Assembly (NCBI GenBank): GCA_009694515.1
Contig: SHUV01000001.1
Span: 93,886-157,885, forward strand
Direction of reading: 5' to 3'
DNA from: Candidatus Planktophila sp.
Lineage (GTDB): Bacteria; Actinomycetota; Actinomycetes; Nanopelagicales; Nanopelagicaceae
Length of the DNA stretch: 64,000 bases
The translations under genes and the position numbers were made by a program. Below are positions 17,513-26,611 of this stretch, one piece after another. Position 1 is the first letter of the stretch. Each line of letters begins with the position of its first letter. The notes beneath the pieces were generated by a model that saw only the letters and a list, made by a program, of their open reading frames with translations, did no database searches and had not been told where the DNA came from.

Positions 17513-18571
17513 ATGAGCTCATCACTTGCTGATGGAAGTTTTGCTGCGAATATAGAAATCCTCAACGCTGGCAAAGATTTAGAACCAGAGCAAATTCGGC
17601 TTGTCATGCGGGAAATATTGAGTGGAAACGCTGATGTGGAATCTATCAAGAGCTTTCTGCTCGCGCTTAAAGCTAAAGGTGAAACCTCCGAGGAAGTAGG
17701 AGCACTCGTTGCCGAGATGTATGTGCACTCGGCGCCCATCGATATCAAAGAACGGGCAGTTGATACCGTGGGTACCGGTGGAGATGGGGCACACACCATC
17801 AACATTTCAACAACCGCGGCAATCATCGCAGCCGCAGCTGGTGCTCGAGTAGTCAAACATGGCAATCGCGCTGTCTCTTCTAAATCTGGTGCATCTGATT
17901 TTTTAGAAGCCTTAGGTGTAGTTCCGGGCCTTGATGGCAAAGGTGTGGAGCGCACCGTGCGCGAACTCGGTATTGGATTTTGCTTTGCGCCGATTTTTCA
18001 TCCTGCTATGCGATTTGCCGCACCTGCTCGAAAAGAGCTGGGTGTTCCTACCATCTTTAATATTCTGGGACCACTTGCCAATCCGGCCAAACCAAAGGCA
18101 GCTGCAGTGGGCGTTGCCAATGAGCGGAAGCACATGGTGATGGCGCAAGTACTAGCTGCCAAAGGCTGCGATGGTTTTGTCTTTCGGGGCGATGATGGTC
18201 TTGATGAAATCACGTTAGCGACATCCACCACAATTCTGACTATTGGTAGAGATCAGATTTCAAGTGATCGAGTTGATGCAAAAGATTTTGGTCTTTCCAA
18301 TGCACCGCTGTCAGCCATTGTTGGAGGAGATCCGGCTGAGAATGCACGGATAAGCCTTGCCATTCTTGCAGGTAAACGCGGCGCACCCCGTGATGCGGTT
18401 CTACTTAATGCCGCCGCCGCCATTGCCGCTTTTGAAGGTGAACTCGATTCTGATGTTAAGCAGCGTCTCACTGCAGGGCTGGCGCGAGCAACTGTTGCCG
18501 TTGATTCCGGGGCAGCAGCAGAGTTACTCAAGAACTGGGCAGCGCTTACTTCCCAGATTTCGGCTTCTTAA
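17513..18571 (+). CDS. trpD: anthranilate phosphoribosyltransferase
   Basis: TrpD transfers phosphoribose from PRPP to anthranilate in tryptophan synthesis. The 352-residue product shows the PRPP/Mg loop DTVGTGGDGAHTINIST, KHGNRAVSSKSGASDFLEALG for the anthranilate site, and the FNILGPLANPAKP stretch. ACGGAGAA lies upstream of the ATG. No other trp genes are present; in other actinobacteria trpD is likewise isolated near ctaE. The 3' end overlaps the convergent exonuclease by 26 bp. Confidence 0.96.
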   Translation: MSSSLADGSFAANIEILNAGKDLEPEQIRLVMREILSGNADVESIKSFLLALKAKGETSEEVGALVAEMYVHSAPIDIKERAVDTVGTGGDGAHTINISTTAAIIAAAAGARVVKHGNRAVSSKSGASDFLEALGVVPGLDGKGVERTVRELGIGFCFAPIFHPAMRFAAPARKELGVPTIFNILGPLANPAKPKAAAVGVANERKHMVMAQVLAAKGCDGFVFRGDDGLDEITLATSTTILTIGRDQISSDRVDAKDFGLSNAPLSAIVGGDPAENARISLAILAGKRGAPRDAVLLNAAAAIAAFEGELDSDVKQRLTAGLARATVAVDSGAAAELLKNWAALTSQISAS

Positions 18572-19226
18572 TTTTTTTGCCAAAGTTGTGAAGCTCTTCC
18601 AAGGTATAGATATCGAAGGAGCCAAGGCGCTCAATTAATCCGTGTAAGACATCAACTGTGGCTTTAGCATCATCAAGTGCGCGATGGTTGGGGGTGGTCT
18701 GTGTTCCAAAGAAGGCAGCAAGAGTTCCTAATTTGCAGTTTGGCACCTCATCGCGAGTAAGAACTTTGCGCGCGATGATTGCAGTATCTAGGACGGTAAA
18801 TTCCGGCCATGGGTAATCGTGCACACGGGAGTAGTGCTTGAGAAATGCGAGGTCGAAAGGTGCGTTCTGCGCAACGAGTACCGTCTCTTGATGTGAGCCG
18901 AGAAATTCAAAGAGCGCCGGCAGCACAGTTGAAATAGCAGGTGCCTCACATACCATGGAATCATTGATTCCTGTGAGCTCCTTGATGTAATCGGGGATGG
19001 GATGACCGGGATTTATGAAAGTTTCAAATTCACCGAGAGTTTTACCTGCCTTAACTTTGACAGCACCAATTTCAGTAATCCCAGCGCCGATATGTGGCCC
19101 AGCTCCAGTGGTCTCTAAATCAATAACAACAAAGGTAGTTTCTGAGAGCGCGCGACCGAGATCTTGCAGTGTTGTTTGCCAAGAATTCTCTTCCACGCAA
19201 CGAACTGTAGGTGATTGCTCTGACAT
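18546..19226 (-). CDS. DEDD 3'-5' exonuclease (DNA polymerase III epsilon-like), without GIY-YIG domain
   Basis: The 226-residue product has the exonuclease motifs: ExoI VVIDLETTGAGP, ExoII VAQNAPFDLAFLKHY, and ExoIII NHRALDDAKATVDVL (HxxxxD type). Many actinobacterial homologues at a similar place carry a C-terminal UvrC-like GIY-YIG nuclease domain; this one stops just after the exonuclease fold in a lysine-rich tail, so only proofreading-type or repair exonuclease activity is expected. Its start is 24 bp from the divergent esterase start. Confidence 0.87.
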   Translation of the reverse strand: MSEQSPTVRCVEENSWQTTLQDLGRALSETTFVVIDLETTGAGPHIGAGITEIGAVKVKAGKTLGEFETFINPGHPIPDYIKELTGINDSMVCEAPAISTVLPALFEFLGSHQETVLVAQNAPFDLAFLKHYSRVHDYPWPEFTVLDTAIIARKVLTRDEVPNCKLGTLAAFFGTQTTPNHRALDDAKATVDVLHGLIERLGSFDIYTLEELHNFGKKIKKPKSGK

Positions 19227-19250
19227 TGCTTACGCCATACCATTTTCGAT

Positions 19251-20018
19251 ATGAGTCTTGATGGCGTACCCACGGAGTTATTGCGTGATTGGCAGGCCCA
19301 AGGACACGGGGCCAATGAGAAAATTGGCGTACTTCTGGTTCATGGTTTTACCGGCTCTCCGGCCTCCATGCGCCCGTGGGCGCAATATCTCAACGCCCAC
19401 GGATACACCGTCAACGTTCCGCTACTTCCAGGTCATGGCACAAAAGTGGAGGATCTGAACCTTATTAAGTGGCAAGAATGGCCAGCGAAGGTGGAAAGTG
19501 AATTACAGTCATTGCTGGGCAGCTGTGAGAAAGTTTTTCTTGTTGGGTTTTCTATGGGGGGAACCACTACTTTAAATATCGCAGCTCGCTACTCACAGCA
19601 ACTCGCGGGTTTGATTCTGGTCAACCCAATGATCCGGCTCAGATTTGTGCCCGCCGAATTGGCTTGGTTGCTGAGTCGTTTTCAGAAGTTTCGCTCTGCT
19701 ATTGGAGACGACCTCAAACGCCCAGGAGTTACTGAAGCTGCCTATGACGCCAACGCCATTGTGGGAGTGTATGAACTGCTGAAGATGTGTAGCTTGACCC
19801 GCAAGCAATTACACAATGTCACCTTGCCAGTTCAGCTCTTTCACAGCGTAGAGGACCACACGCTGCCGGTATCTAATACCGAGATTATTCTTCGGGAGAT
19901 TTCATCACGCGAGAAGAGCAGAATTGAGTTGGTCAATAGCTATCACGTTGCCCCACTTGATTATGACGCTGAGATTCTCTTTGAGAATTCAAGGATTTTT
20001 ATCGAATCGCATTCATAA
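19251..20018 (+). CDS. alpha/beta hydrolase, carboxylesterase / monoacylglycerol lipase type
   Basis: The 255-residue cytoplasmic product has the Est30-like fold. LLVHGFTGSP is the oxyanion loop, GFSMGG holds the nucleophile Ser, SVEDHTLP the Asp, and NSYHVAPLD the His; LLPGHGTKVEDL is the typical strand after it. Small esters or monoglycerides are likely substrates. The gene overlaps the 3' end of hutH by 20 bp, tail to tail, and has no obvious pathway link to it. Confidence 0.87.
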   Translation: MSLDGVPTELLRDWQAQGHGANEKIGVLLVHGFTGSPASMRPWAQYLNAHGYTVNVPLLPGHGTKVEDLNLIKWQEWPAKVESELQSLLGSCEKVFLVGFSMGGTTTLNIAARYSQQLAGLILVNPMIRLRFVPAELAWLLSRFQKFRSAIGDDLKRPGVTEAAYDANAIVGVYELLKMCSLTRKQLHNVTLPVQLFHSVEDHTLPVSNTEIILREISSREKSRIELVNSYHVAPLDYDAEILFENSRIFIESHS

Positions 20019-21516
20019 CTGAACCTTCCGATACAAATTTCGTCGCAGCTTCTAATTCGGGCGATAGATAACGATCGGGTCCAGGACCTGCAACGGTCAG
20101 ACGCAGTGCTGTGATGACCTTGGTCGAATCCGGGCTTGGAGTAAGGGGAGCGCGAAGTTCTATTGCACGTGCTGATGTCATTAATTCAATTGCAATAATT
20201 CGCACGAGATTTTCGATCGCTCTTCGTAGTTTGCGTGCTGCGGACCAGCCCATCGAAACGTGATCCTCCTGCATGGCAGATGATGGAATCGAATCAACAC
20301 TTGCAGGGGATGCAAGTCTCTTGTTCTCACTGACGAGTGCTGCCTGTGTGTATTGAGCAATCATTAGACCTGAATCAACTCCAGGGTCATCGGCTAGAAA
20401 TGGTGGTAATCCTGCGCTTCGATTCTTATCGAGCGCACGGTCCGTGCGGCGCTCTGCAATGCTTCCTAAATCTGCCACGGCGATGGCAAGGAAGTCGAGA
20501 ACATAGGCGATAGGTGCTCCATGGAAATTTCCGTTTGATGAGATGTGCCCATTGTCTAGAACTACGGGGTTATCGATCACCGCTGCGAGTTCACGCAAGG
20601 CAACGGTTGCTGCGTATTCGACAGTGTCGCGAACAGCGCCAGCAACTTGAGGGGCACATCGAAGCGAGTAGGCATCCTGTACGCGATCATCATTTTCCAG
20701 ATGTGATGCCACTATCGCTGAGCCTTTAAGAGTGGCAAGCATGCGTGCGGCACTCTCGGCCTGACCTGGATGAGATCGCAGAGGAAGATGGAGTTCAGGG
20801 ATGAAGACACGATCTGTTCCGAGTAAACCTTCAACGCTCATGGCTGCGACTACATCTGCAGTATTGACAAGCATTCTCAAATCTTCGATAGCAAGGATGA
20901 GCATTCCAAGCATGCCATCTGTGCCATTGATGAGAGCTAGGCCCTCTTTCTCAGCGAGTTGTATAGGAGTTATCTGTGATTCGCGAAGAAGATTAGCGAC
21001 AGGTCGTTGAACGCCCTTGCTATCAAATGCTTCCCCTTCTCCCATCAAAACAAGCGCGCAGTGGGCAAGTGGTGCTAAATCTCCACTACAACCAAGAGAA
21101 CCAAATTCGCGAACTAGGGGAGTAATCCCAGCGTTTAGTAGTGCTGCAATTGTCTGCGCAACTATGGGCCTTACTCCGGTCTTTCCAGAGGAGAGAGTTT
21201 TTAAACGAAGTGCCATGAGGGCGCGGACAACTTCTCTCTCTATTGGATCGCCAACACCAGCTGCATGAGAGCGGATCAGTGATCGTTGCAACTGCATGCG
21301 GAGCTCCTGTGAAACATGGCGGCTAGCAAGGGCACCGAAGCCAGTGGAGATTCCATAGACAGGAGTTTCGGATGCAGCGAGTTTTTCAACGTGATCACGC
21401 GAGCTCTGCATTGCAGCAAGTGATTGCGGTGAGAGCGAGACGGATGCGCCATCGCGCGCAATAGCTACCAGATCACTGAAGGTCATCCCCGAGGTCGTAA
21501 TTACTACTTCTGCCAT
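19999..21516 (-). CDS. hutH: histidine ammonia-lyase
   Basis: HutH deaminates histidine to urocanate. The 505-residue product has the active-site Tyr54 loop PVYGISTGFGALA and the MIO-forming region EFGSLGCSGDLAPLAH. The tripeptide that cyclises is Cys143-Ser144-Gly145, not the textbook Ala-Ser-Gly. Downstream family motifs NGTDGMLG, NFHGAPIAYVLDFLAIA and QEDHVSMG are intact. It is third in the hutU-hutI-hutH operon and overlaps hutI by 13 bp. Confidence 0.95.
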   Translation of the reverse strand: MAEVVITTSGMTFSDLVAIARDGASVSLSPQSLAAMQSSRDHVEKLAASETPVYGISTGFGALASRHVSQELRMQLQRSLIRSHAAGVGDPIEREVVRALMALRLKTLSSGKTGVRPIVAQTIAALLNAGITPLVREFGSLGCSGDLAPLAHCALVLMGEGEAFDSKGVQRPVANLLRESQITPIQLAEKEGLALINGTDGMLGMLILAIEDLRMLVNTADVVAAMSVEGLLGTDRVFIPELHLPLRSHPGQAESAARMLATLKGSAIVASHLENDDRVQDAYSLRCAPQVAGAVRDTVEYAATVALRELAAVIDNPVVLDNGHISSNGNFHGAPIAYVLDFLAIAVADLGSIAERRTDRALDKNRSAGLPPFLADDPGVDSGLMIAQYTQAALVSENKRLASPASVDSIPSSAMQEDHVSMGWSAARKLRRAIENLVRIIAIELMTSARAIELRAPLTPSPDSTKVITALRLTVAGPGPDRYLSPELEAATKFVSEGSVMNAIR

Positions 21517-22676
21517 GATGTCACCGCTCTTCCTAGTTTGTAGGTACTGTGAACGAGATTGACACCGGGACGATATGCAAGATGAATGAAAGAAGGTGCC
21601 TGCAAGAGAACGAGATCCGCTCTCATTCCAATACTTAACTGCCCAATGTCAGTTCTTCGAAGTGCTTGGGCTCCTCCAAGTGTTGCAGCACGCACTGCCT
21701 CTTCAACGGTGAAGCCAAGAAGACTGACCGCCGATGCAATGCAAAATGGCATCGATGTTGTGTAACTAGAGCCAGGATTGCAATCTGAAGCGATCGCAAC
21801 CGTGACGCCAGCATCGAGAAATCGTCGACCAATCCCTGTTTCAGAATGGGTAGAGAATTCTGCGCCAGGCAGAAAAGTTGCCACAGTATTACTTGATGCC
21901 AGTAACTCAATATCTTTTTTCGTTGATTTACTAACGTGATCTGCCGAGGCGGCATCGAGTGCGACAGCGATCGCGACACCGTCGCCAGCTTTGAGCTGAT
22001 TAGCATGTATACGGGCACCCATGCCATGTGATATTCCTGCGCGCAGGATCGCCTCTGATTGCTCGGGATTAAAGGCGCCAAGATCGCAGAAGGCATCTAT
22101 CCACTTTGCTCTTGACTTTGGGATGATCGAATTAATGACGAGGTCAACATAGTCATCGGGATTACGCTGAAATTCCTCTGGAATGACATGTGCAGCAAGG
22201 AGAGTTGTTTCATCGGTGAACTCGCTTGCGATGGCTAGGCTACGAAGCTCATCCTTCTCTGTTAGACCGTATCCGGATTTAACTTCAATCGTTGTGGTCC
22301 CCGAAATTAGCGCTTCATTGAGTAGGCGCTTGGCATTCTCGCGTAACTCAGCATCTGATGCTTGTCTGGTTGCCCTCACGGTTGATGCGATACCTCCGGC
22401 AGTGTATTTCTGACCGTGGGAACGTGCTGCAAATTCATCCGCACGATCTCCAGAGAATATAAGATGCGAATGTGAGTCCACAAAACCCGGAAGAAGGGTT
22501 TTCCCTGAACAATCAACTTCGCTATCGACGCCAAGGGGGCCACTTTGGGTAATGCTGGAAATCAATCCATTTTCCACGACTAGTGTTGCGTTGCGCAGAA
22601 TCCCCAGAACGCCTTCGCCAACTGATGAATCATTCGTGACGAGAGTAGCAATGTTGGTAAATGCTATGGAGCTCAC
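21504..22676 (-). CDS. hutI: imidazolonepropionase
   Basis: HutI hydrolyses imidazolone propionate to formimidoyl-glutamate. The 390-residue amidohydrolase shows the metal motif [12 protein letters not shown], the further His in [24 protein letters not shown], the SADHVS His, and the catalytic Asp in [12 protein letters not shown]. It overlaps hutU by 4 bp and hutH by 13 bp, so the three are translated from one message. Confidence 0.95.
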   Translation of the reverse strand: MSSIAFTNIATLVTNDSSVGEGVLGILRNATLVVENGLISSITQSGPLGVDSEVDCSGKTLLPGFVDSHSHLIFSGDRADEFAARSHGQKYTAGGIASTVRATRQASDAELRENAKRLLNEALISGTTTIEVKSGYGLTEKDELRSLAIASEFTDETTLLAAHVIPEEFQRNPDDYVDLVINSIIPKSRAKWIDAFCDLGAFNPEQSEAILRAGISHGMGARIHANQLKAGDGVAIAVALDAASADHVSKSTKKDIELLASSNTVATFLPGAEFSTHSETGIGRRFLDAGVTVAIASDCNPGSSYTTSMPFCIASAVSLLGFTVEEAVRAATLGGAQALRRTDIGQLSIGMRADLVLLQAPSFIHLAYRPGVNLVHSTYKLGRAVTSWQK

Positions 22677-24343
22677 TTACTAGGTGCGCCATTCATCATA
22701 GGGACGTGGACACCCTTTTCGATAGCAACCTCCTTGGCATGTTCATACCCTGCATCAGCATGGCGAATCACACCCATACCTGGATCGTTGGTTAGTACTC
22801 GTTCCAATTTCTGCGCAGCCAGTGATGTTCCATCAGCGACGCTAACTTGTCCCGCGTGGATTGATCGACCAATGCCGACTCCACCACCGTGATGAATAGA
22901 AACCCATGATGCACCAGATGAAATATTGATCATTGCATTGAGTAATGGCCAGTCGGCAATTGCATCTGATCCATCGAGCATTGCTTCCGATTCCCGGTAT
23001 GGGGATGCAACGCTTCCGCAATCGAGATGATCGCGGCCTATGACAATGGGTGCACTGACTTCTCCACTCGCAACGAGGTCGTTAAATTTCAATCCAGCCT
23101 TATCGCGCTCTCCATACCCAAGCCAACAGATCCGAGCTGGAAGTCCCTCGAATTCAACGTGATCTTGGGCCATCTTGATCCAACGGCTTAAATGCTTATT
23201 TTCTGGGAAGAGTTCAAGAACGGCTTGATCTGTACGAGCAATATCTTTGGGGTCTCCCGATAGAGCAACCCATCGGAATGGCCCTTTGCCTTCGCAGAAA
23301 AGTGGTCGAATATAGGCTGGAATAAATCCAGGAAATTCAAATGCTCGTTTGTACCCACCTTGGCGAGCTTCATCGCGAATGGAGTTTCCGTAATCAAAGA
23401 CAACTGACCCTTTATCTTGGAAATTGACCATCGCCTCTACATGCTTTGCCATTGATTCCTTAGAACGTTTAGCAAAGTCAATAGGGTCGCGATCTGCACT
23501 ATCGCGCGCATCATTGATATCTATGCCTTCTGGTATATAGAAGAGAGGATCATGTGCTGAAGTTTGGTCGGTGACTATATCTATCGGCACTCCCATGGCA
23601 AAGAGCTGAGGGAGGACTGTTGCACTGTTTCCGACCAGACCGATCGAAATTGCTTTCTTCTCATTCTTTGCATTGACAGCCATCGAGACGGCATCTTCAA
23701 GATTATCTGCAATGACATCAAGATATCTCTTGGTAACGCGACGCTTAAGTCTGGAACCATCGACATCTATAATCAGACATGTGCCCTCATTCATCGTGAC
23801 TGCAAGAGGTTGCGCTCCACCCATGCCACCGCAACCACCAGTGACTGTCAGGGTTCCCGCGAGAGTTCCACCGAAATGCTTTTCAGCAACGGCTGCAAAT
23901 GTTTCATATGTGCCCTGCAAGATTCCTTGAGTACCGATGTAAATCCAAGAACCTGCTGTCATCTGGCCGTACATTGTCAAACCTAAATTTTCGAGCCTGC
24001 GAAATTCGGGCCAGGTAGCCCAATCTCCGACAAGGTTGGAATTCGCGAGAAGAACACGAGGTGCCCATTCGTGCGTTTGAAATACTCCGACAGGCTTTCC
24101 AGATTGAACCAACATCGTCTCATCATTTTTGAGATTGGTCAGTGTTTTGATCAGCGCGTCAAAGGAGTCCCAATTACGCGCAGCTTTACCAGTTCCACCA
24201 TAGACAACTAGTTTATCTGGGTGTTCGGCAACTTCGGGATCGAGATTGTTCTGCAACATTCGGAGCGCTGCTTCTTGGCCCCAACCGTGTGCAGTCCTTG
24301 AAGTCCCACGAGGTGCTCTTACCGGACGTGGTCCTGACATCAT
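22673..24343 (-). CDS. hutU: urocanate hydratase
   Basis: HutU hydrates urocanate, using tightly bound NAD as electrophile. The product is about 556 residues. Recognisable stretches are [14 protein letters not shown], the Rossmann-type [28 protein letters not shown], the active-site Cys in [14 protein letters not shown], and [16 protein letters not shown] use the ATG at 24341-24343; an in-frame GTG at 24379 would add 12 poorly conserved residues. It is the first gene of hutUIH and divergent from hutG (48 bp gap with a TATATA box). Confidence 0.95.
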   Translation of the reverse strand: MMSGPRPVRAPRGTSRTAHGWGQEAALRMLQNNLDPEVAEHPDKLVVYGGTGKAARNWDSFDALIKTLTNLKNDETMLVQSGKPVGVFQTHEWAPRVLLANSNLVGDWATWPEFRRLENLGLTMYGQMTAGSWIYIGTQGILQGTYETFAAVAEKHFGGTLAGTLTVTGGCGGMGGAQPLAVTMNEGTCLIIDVDGSRLKRRVTKRYLDVIADNLEDAVSMAVNAKNEKKAISIGLVGNSATVLPQLFAMGVPIDIVTDQTSAHDPLFYIPEGIDINDARDSADRDPIDFAKRSKESMAKHVEAMVNFQDKGSVVFDYGNSIRDEARQGGYKRAFEFPGFIPAYIRPLFCEGKGPFRWVALSGDPKDIARTDQAVLELFPENKHLSRWIKMAQDHVEFEGLPARICWLGYGERDKAGLKFNDLVASGEVSAPIVIGRDHLDCGSVASPYRESEAMLDGSDAIADWPLLNAMINISSGASWVSIHHGGGVGIGRSIHAGQVSVADGTSLAAQKLERVLTNDPGMGVIRHADAGYEHAKEVAIEKGVHVPMMNGAPSK

Positions 24344-24391
24344 TTGAGCACTATATATCTGTATCAATGCGGGTGCCACTACCCTTGAACC

Positions 24392-25261
24392 ATGGCACTT
24401 CCTTACGATCCGCTCTGGCCGCGCGCTAGATCGCTTTTTTCAAAGAAGGTAGATACGCCTGCTGATGTCATGTTAGTTGGGGTTCCCGCCTCACGAACTA
24501 GCTTGACTCCCACATCAGCACATGAAACTCCCCTTGCAATTCGTCAAGCATTGTTGCGATATTCCAATTTCCATACGGAACCTCGGGTCAGTCTTGAAAA
24601 AGTCTCTCTTGGTGATGCAGGAGACATCACATCGCCCGATGATGATGAAGCCAAATCGATAGCTGAATTAAGAACCCTGTCAGAGTTGAGCTCCATGTTG
24701 ATTGCTCTCGGCGGAGATAACTCGATTACTTATTCGGCGGTAAAGGCAACAGCGGCGACAGGACTGATTACTTTAGATGCGCACTATGACTTGCGCGATG
24801 GAATAAGTAACGGCTCTCCAGTTCGCCGACTCATTAAGGCAGGTCTGAGTGGAAAGAGAGTCGTACAGATAGGCATTGCAGATTTTTCTAATTCCATCGA
24901 GTACGCCAAGCGGGCGAAAGATTATGGAATAACGGTAATTCCGCGCAGCCAACTGCGCAGGACGAACCTGGAAGACATCTGGGCCACAGCTCTTTCCATT
25001 GCAGGCGATAAGGTCTTCGTTGATTTTGATATGGATGTATGCGATCGCTCTGTTGTGCCAGCCTGCCCAGCTGCGGCTCCCGGTGGAATTAGTGCAGATG
25101 AATTACGTCAATTCGCATTTCTGGCAGGTGCTTCACCATCAGTGATTGGAGCAGATATCACCGAAATTGATCCAATGATGGACTCAGGGGATGAACGCAC
25201 TGTGCGACTTGCAGCCCTGGCTGTGCTTGAAATGATCGCTGGTTTCTCAACGCGTAGTTGA
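24392..25261 (+). CDS. hutG: formimidoylglutamase (arginase/agmatinase family)
   Basis: The 289-residue ureohydrolase is assigned to the last hut step, formimidoyl-glutamate to glutamate plus formamide, from its place divergent to hutUIH. The binuclear manganese motifs are [24 protein letters not shown] and [12 protein letters not shown]. The first motif has Asn in place of the usual His ligand (GGDHS), which to my knowledge is seen in formimidoylglutamases. The C-terminal glutamate motif is DITEIDP. The alternative, an agmatinase or guanidinobutyrase, is less likely given the context. Confidence 0.9.
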   Translation: MALPYDPLWPRARSLFSKKVDTPADVMLVGVPASRTSLTPTSAHETPLAIRQALLRYSNFHTEPRVSLEKVSLGDAGDITSPDDDEAKSIAELRTLSELSSMLIALGGDNSITYSAVKATAATGLITLDAHYDLRDGISNGSPVRRLIKAGLSGKRVVQIGIADFSNSIEYAKRAKDYGITVIPRSQLRRTNLEDIWATALSIAGDKVFVDFDMDVCDRSVVPACPAAAPGGISADELRQFAFLAGASPSVIGADITEIDPMMDSGDERTVRLAALAVLEMIAGFSTRS

Positions 25262-25297
25262 AATTGCAGTTAACGAACATTTCTCTAGAATCAGGTT

Positions 25298-26206
25298 GTG
25301 AATAAAATTCTGGGCGCTCTAGGCGGCAAGAGAGCAGCTGACTCCTTTAGAAAAACGGTTTCTGGTGATGCAAGCGGCGCCCCAGCATGGTCTGCGCAGA
25401 TGGCGATCGGTGACGACATCGGTTACTTCGGACCAGGCAGTGCGGTGTGGCAAGTACACGGTTGCATCTCAACAATCGTGGGCGGTATCCGAGCGTTACT
25501 GATGCAGGCGGCGCATCCGGCAGCACTGACAGGTGTGGCAGAGCATTCACAGTATGACTCTGATCCATTGGGGCGGCTAGAGCGCACTACTCGTTGGCTG
25601 ACTATTACCTCCTTTGGTTCGACAGAAGCGATCGCGCGCGAAGCCCAGCGAGTGAATGAAATTCATAAAAAAGTTGTGGGCAATTACCCCGATGGCAAGA
25701 ACGAGGTCCGCTCTTATGCCGCAAGTGATCCTAGATACTTACTCTGGGTGCACTGCGCTTTCTCTGATTCCTTCTTGCGTACATATCAAGAACTTGGCTA
25801 TGACACCCAAGGTATAGGCGATGAATACATCCGCGAGTGGGCACACAGTGCCAAGCCGTTAGGGCTCAGTAGCGCCCCACAATCCATGAGTGAATTAAAA
25901 GGTGAGATTTCCAGGTTCGTTAAGGATGAGGTTGCGGCAATAACGATGACTCCTCCTATCGTGCGCTTTATTCTCACGCCACCATTTAGCAAAGGCGGAC
26001 TCTTCTTCTATGCCATCTTACGTAATGCCGCCATTGCCACAATCGATGAACCATTTCTCACCGTCTTAGGTCTGAAGCCAAAATCTAAGCGATGGTTGAA
26101 GCTAAGCCGGGTCCTGCTGGATTTTCTCTCATACATGCTCGGCCATGAATCTCCTTCGCAAAGGATTGCTCTTGAGCGAATCCAAAGAATAGAGTTAGCC
26201 ATATGA
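25298..26206 (+). CDS. DUF2236 / MpaB-like oxygenase family protein
   Basis: The 302-residue product matches the DUF2236 family: GPGSAVWQVHG near the N terminus, then LLMQAAHPAALTGVAEHSQYDSDPLGRLERT, and LLWVHCAFSDSFLRTY in the middle. Members include fungal MpaB and the latex-clearing proteins, some of which are heme oxygenases; the conserved His residues here fit heme binding, but that is inference. The start is GTG. The stop overlaps the HIT gene start by 4 bp, so the two are cotranslated. No specific substrate can be assigned. Confidence 0.8.
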   Translation: MNKILGALGGKRAADSFRKTVSGDASGAPAWSAQMAIGDDIGYFGPGSAVWQVHGCISTIVGGIRALLMQAAHPAALTGVAEHSQYDSDPLGRLERTTRWLTITSFGSTEAIAREAQRVNEIHKKVVGNYPDGKNEVRSYAASDPRYLLWVHCAFSDSFLRTYQELGYDTQGIGDEYIREWAHSAKPLGLSSAPQSMSELKGEISRFVKDEVAAITMTPPIVRFILTPPFSKGGLFFYAILRNAAIATIDEPFLTVLGLKPKSKRWLKLSRVLLDFLSYMLGHESPSQRIALERIQRIELAI

Positions 26207-26607
26207 GCGAGTGTCTCTTTTGCAAGATTGTTCAAGGTGCTGTGCCATCACGAAAAGTCTTTGGAAATGATGATTGCTATGCCTTCCTAGATATCTTCCC
26301 TGCCGCAAAGGGCCACACGCTGGTTATTCCGAAGAAACATTTCACAGATATTCACGAGGCCGATGCGCAGAGCTATGGCGCAGTAGCTGCTGCCGCTAAA
26401 GAGGTAGCTGATTTACTGCAGAAGAAGTTGGGCTCAGATGGAACGACGATCTTTCAAATGAATCGGGAAGCCGGCTGGCAAACTGTCTTTCATCTTCACA
26501 TGCACGTGATTCCACGTTGGGATAACGACGGACTACATAAACCGTGGGATATCGCGGCCGCCACAGATGACGATCTTGCTGCTGCGCAGAAAGAGATTTC
26601 GGGATGA
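26203..26607 (+). CDS. HIT family nucleotide hydrolase
   Basis: The 134-residue protein carries the histidine triad in FHLHMHVIPRW (HxHxH) and an N-terminal CLFCKIVQGAVPS typical of Hint-like proteins, with DIFPAAKGHTLVIPKKH in the nucleotide-binding site. Hint proteins hydrolyse adenosine phosphoramidates or aminoacyl-AMP. It overlaps the DUF2236 gene upstream and is 4 bp from the hydroxyproline dehydrogenase gene downstream. Confidence 0.92.
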   Translation: MSECLFCKIVQGAVPSRKVFGNDDCYAFLDIFPAAKGHTLVIPKKHFTDIHEADAQSYGAVAAAAKEVADLLQKKLGSDGTTIFQMNREAGWQTVFHLHMHVIPRWDNDGLHKPWDIAAATDDDLAAAQKEISG

Positions 26608-26611
26608 GAAG

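Noticed and set aside
17425..17955. A 176-residue minus-strand frame spanning the receiver gene and trpD
   Set aside because: It crosses the boundary of two well-supported genes and reads as low-complexity Ser/Thr/Ala sequence.
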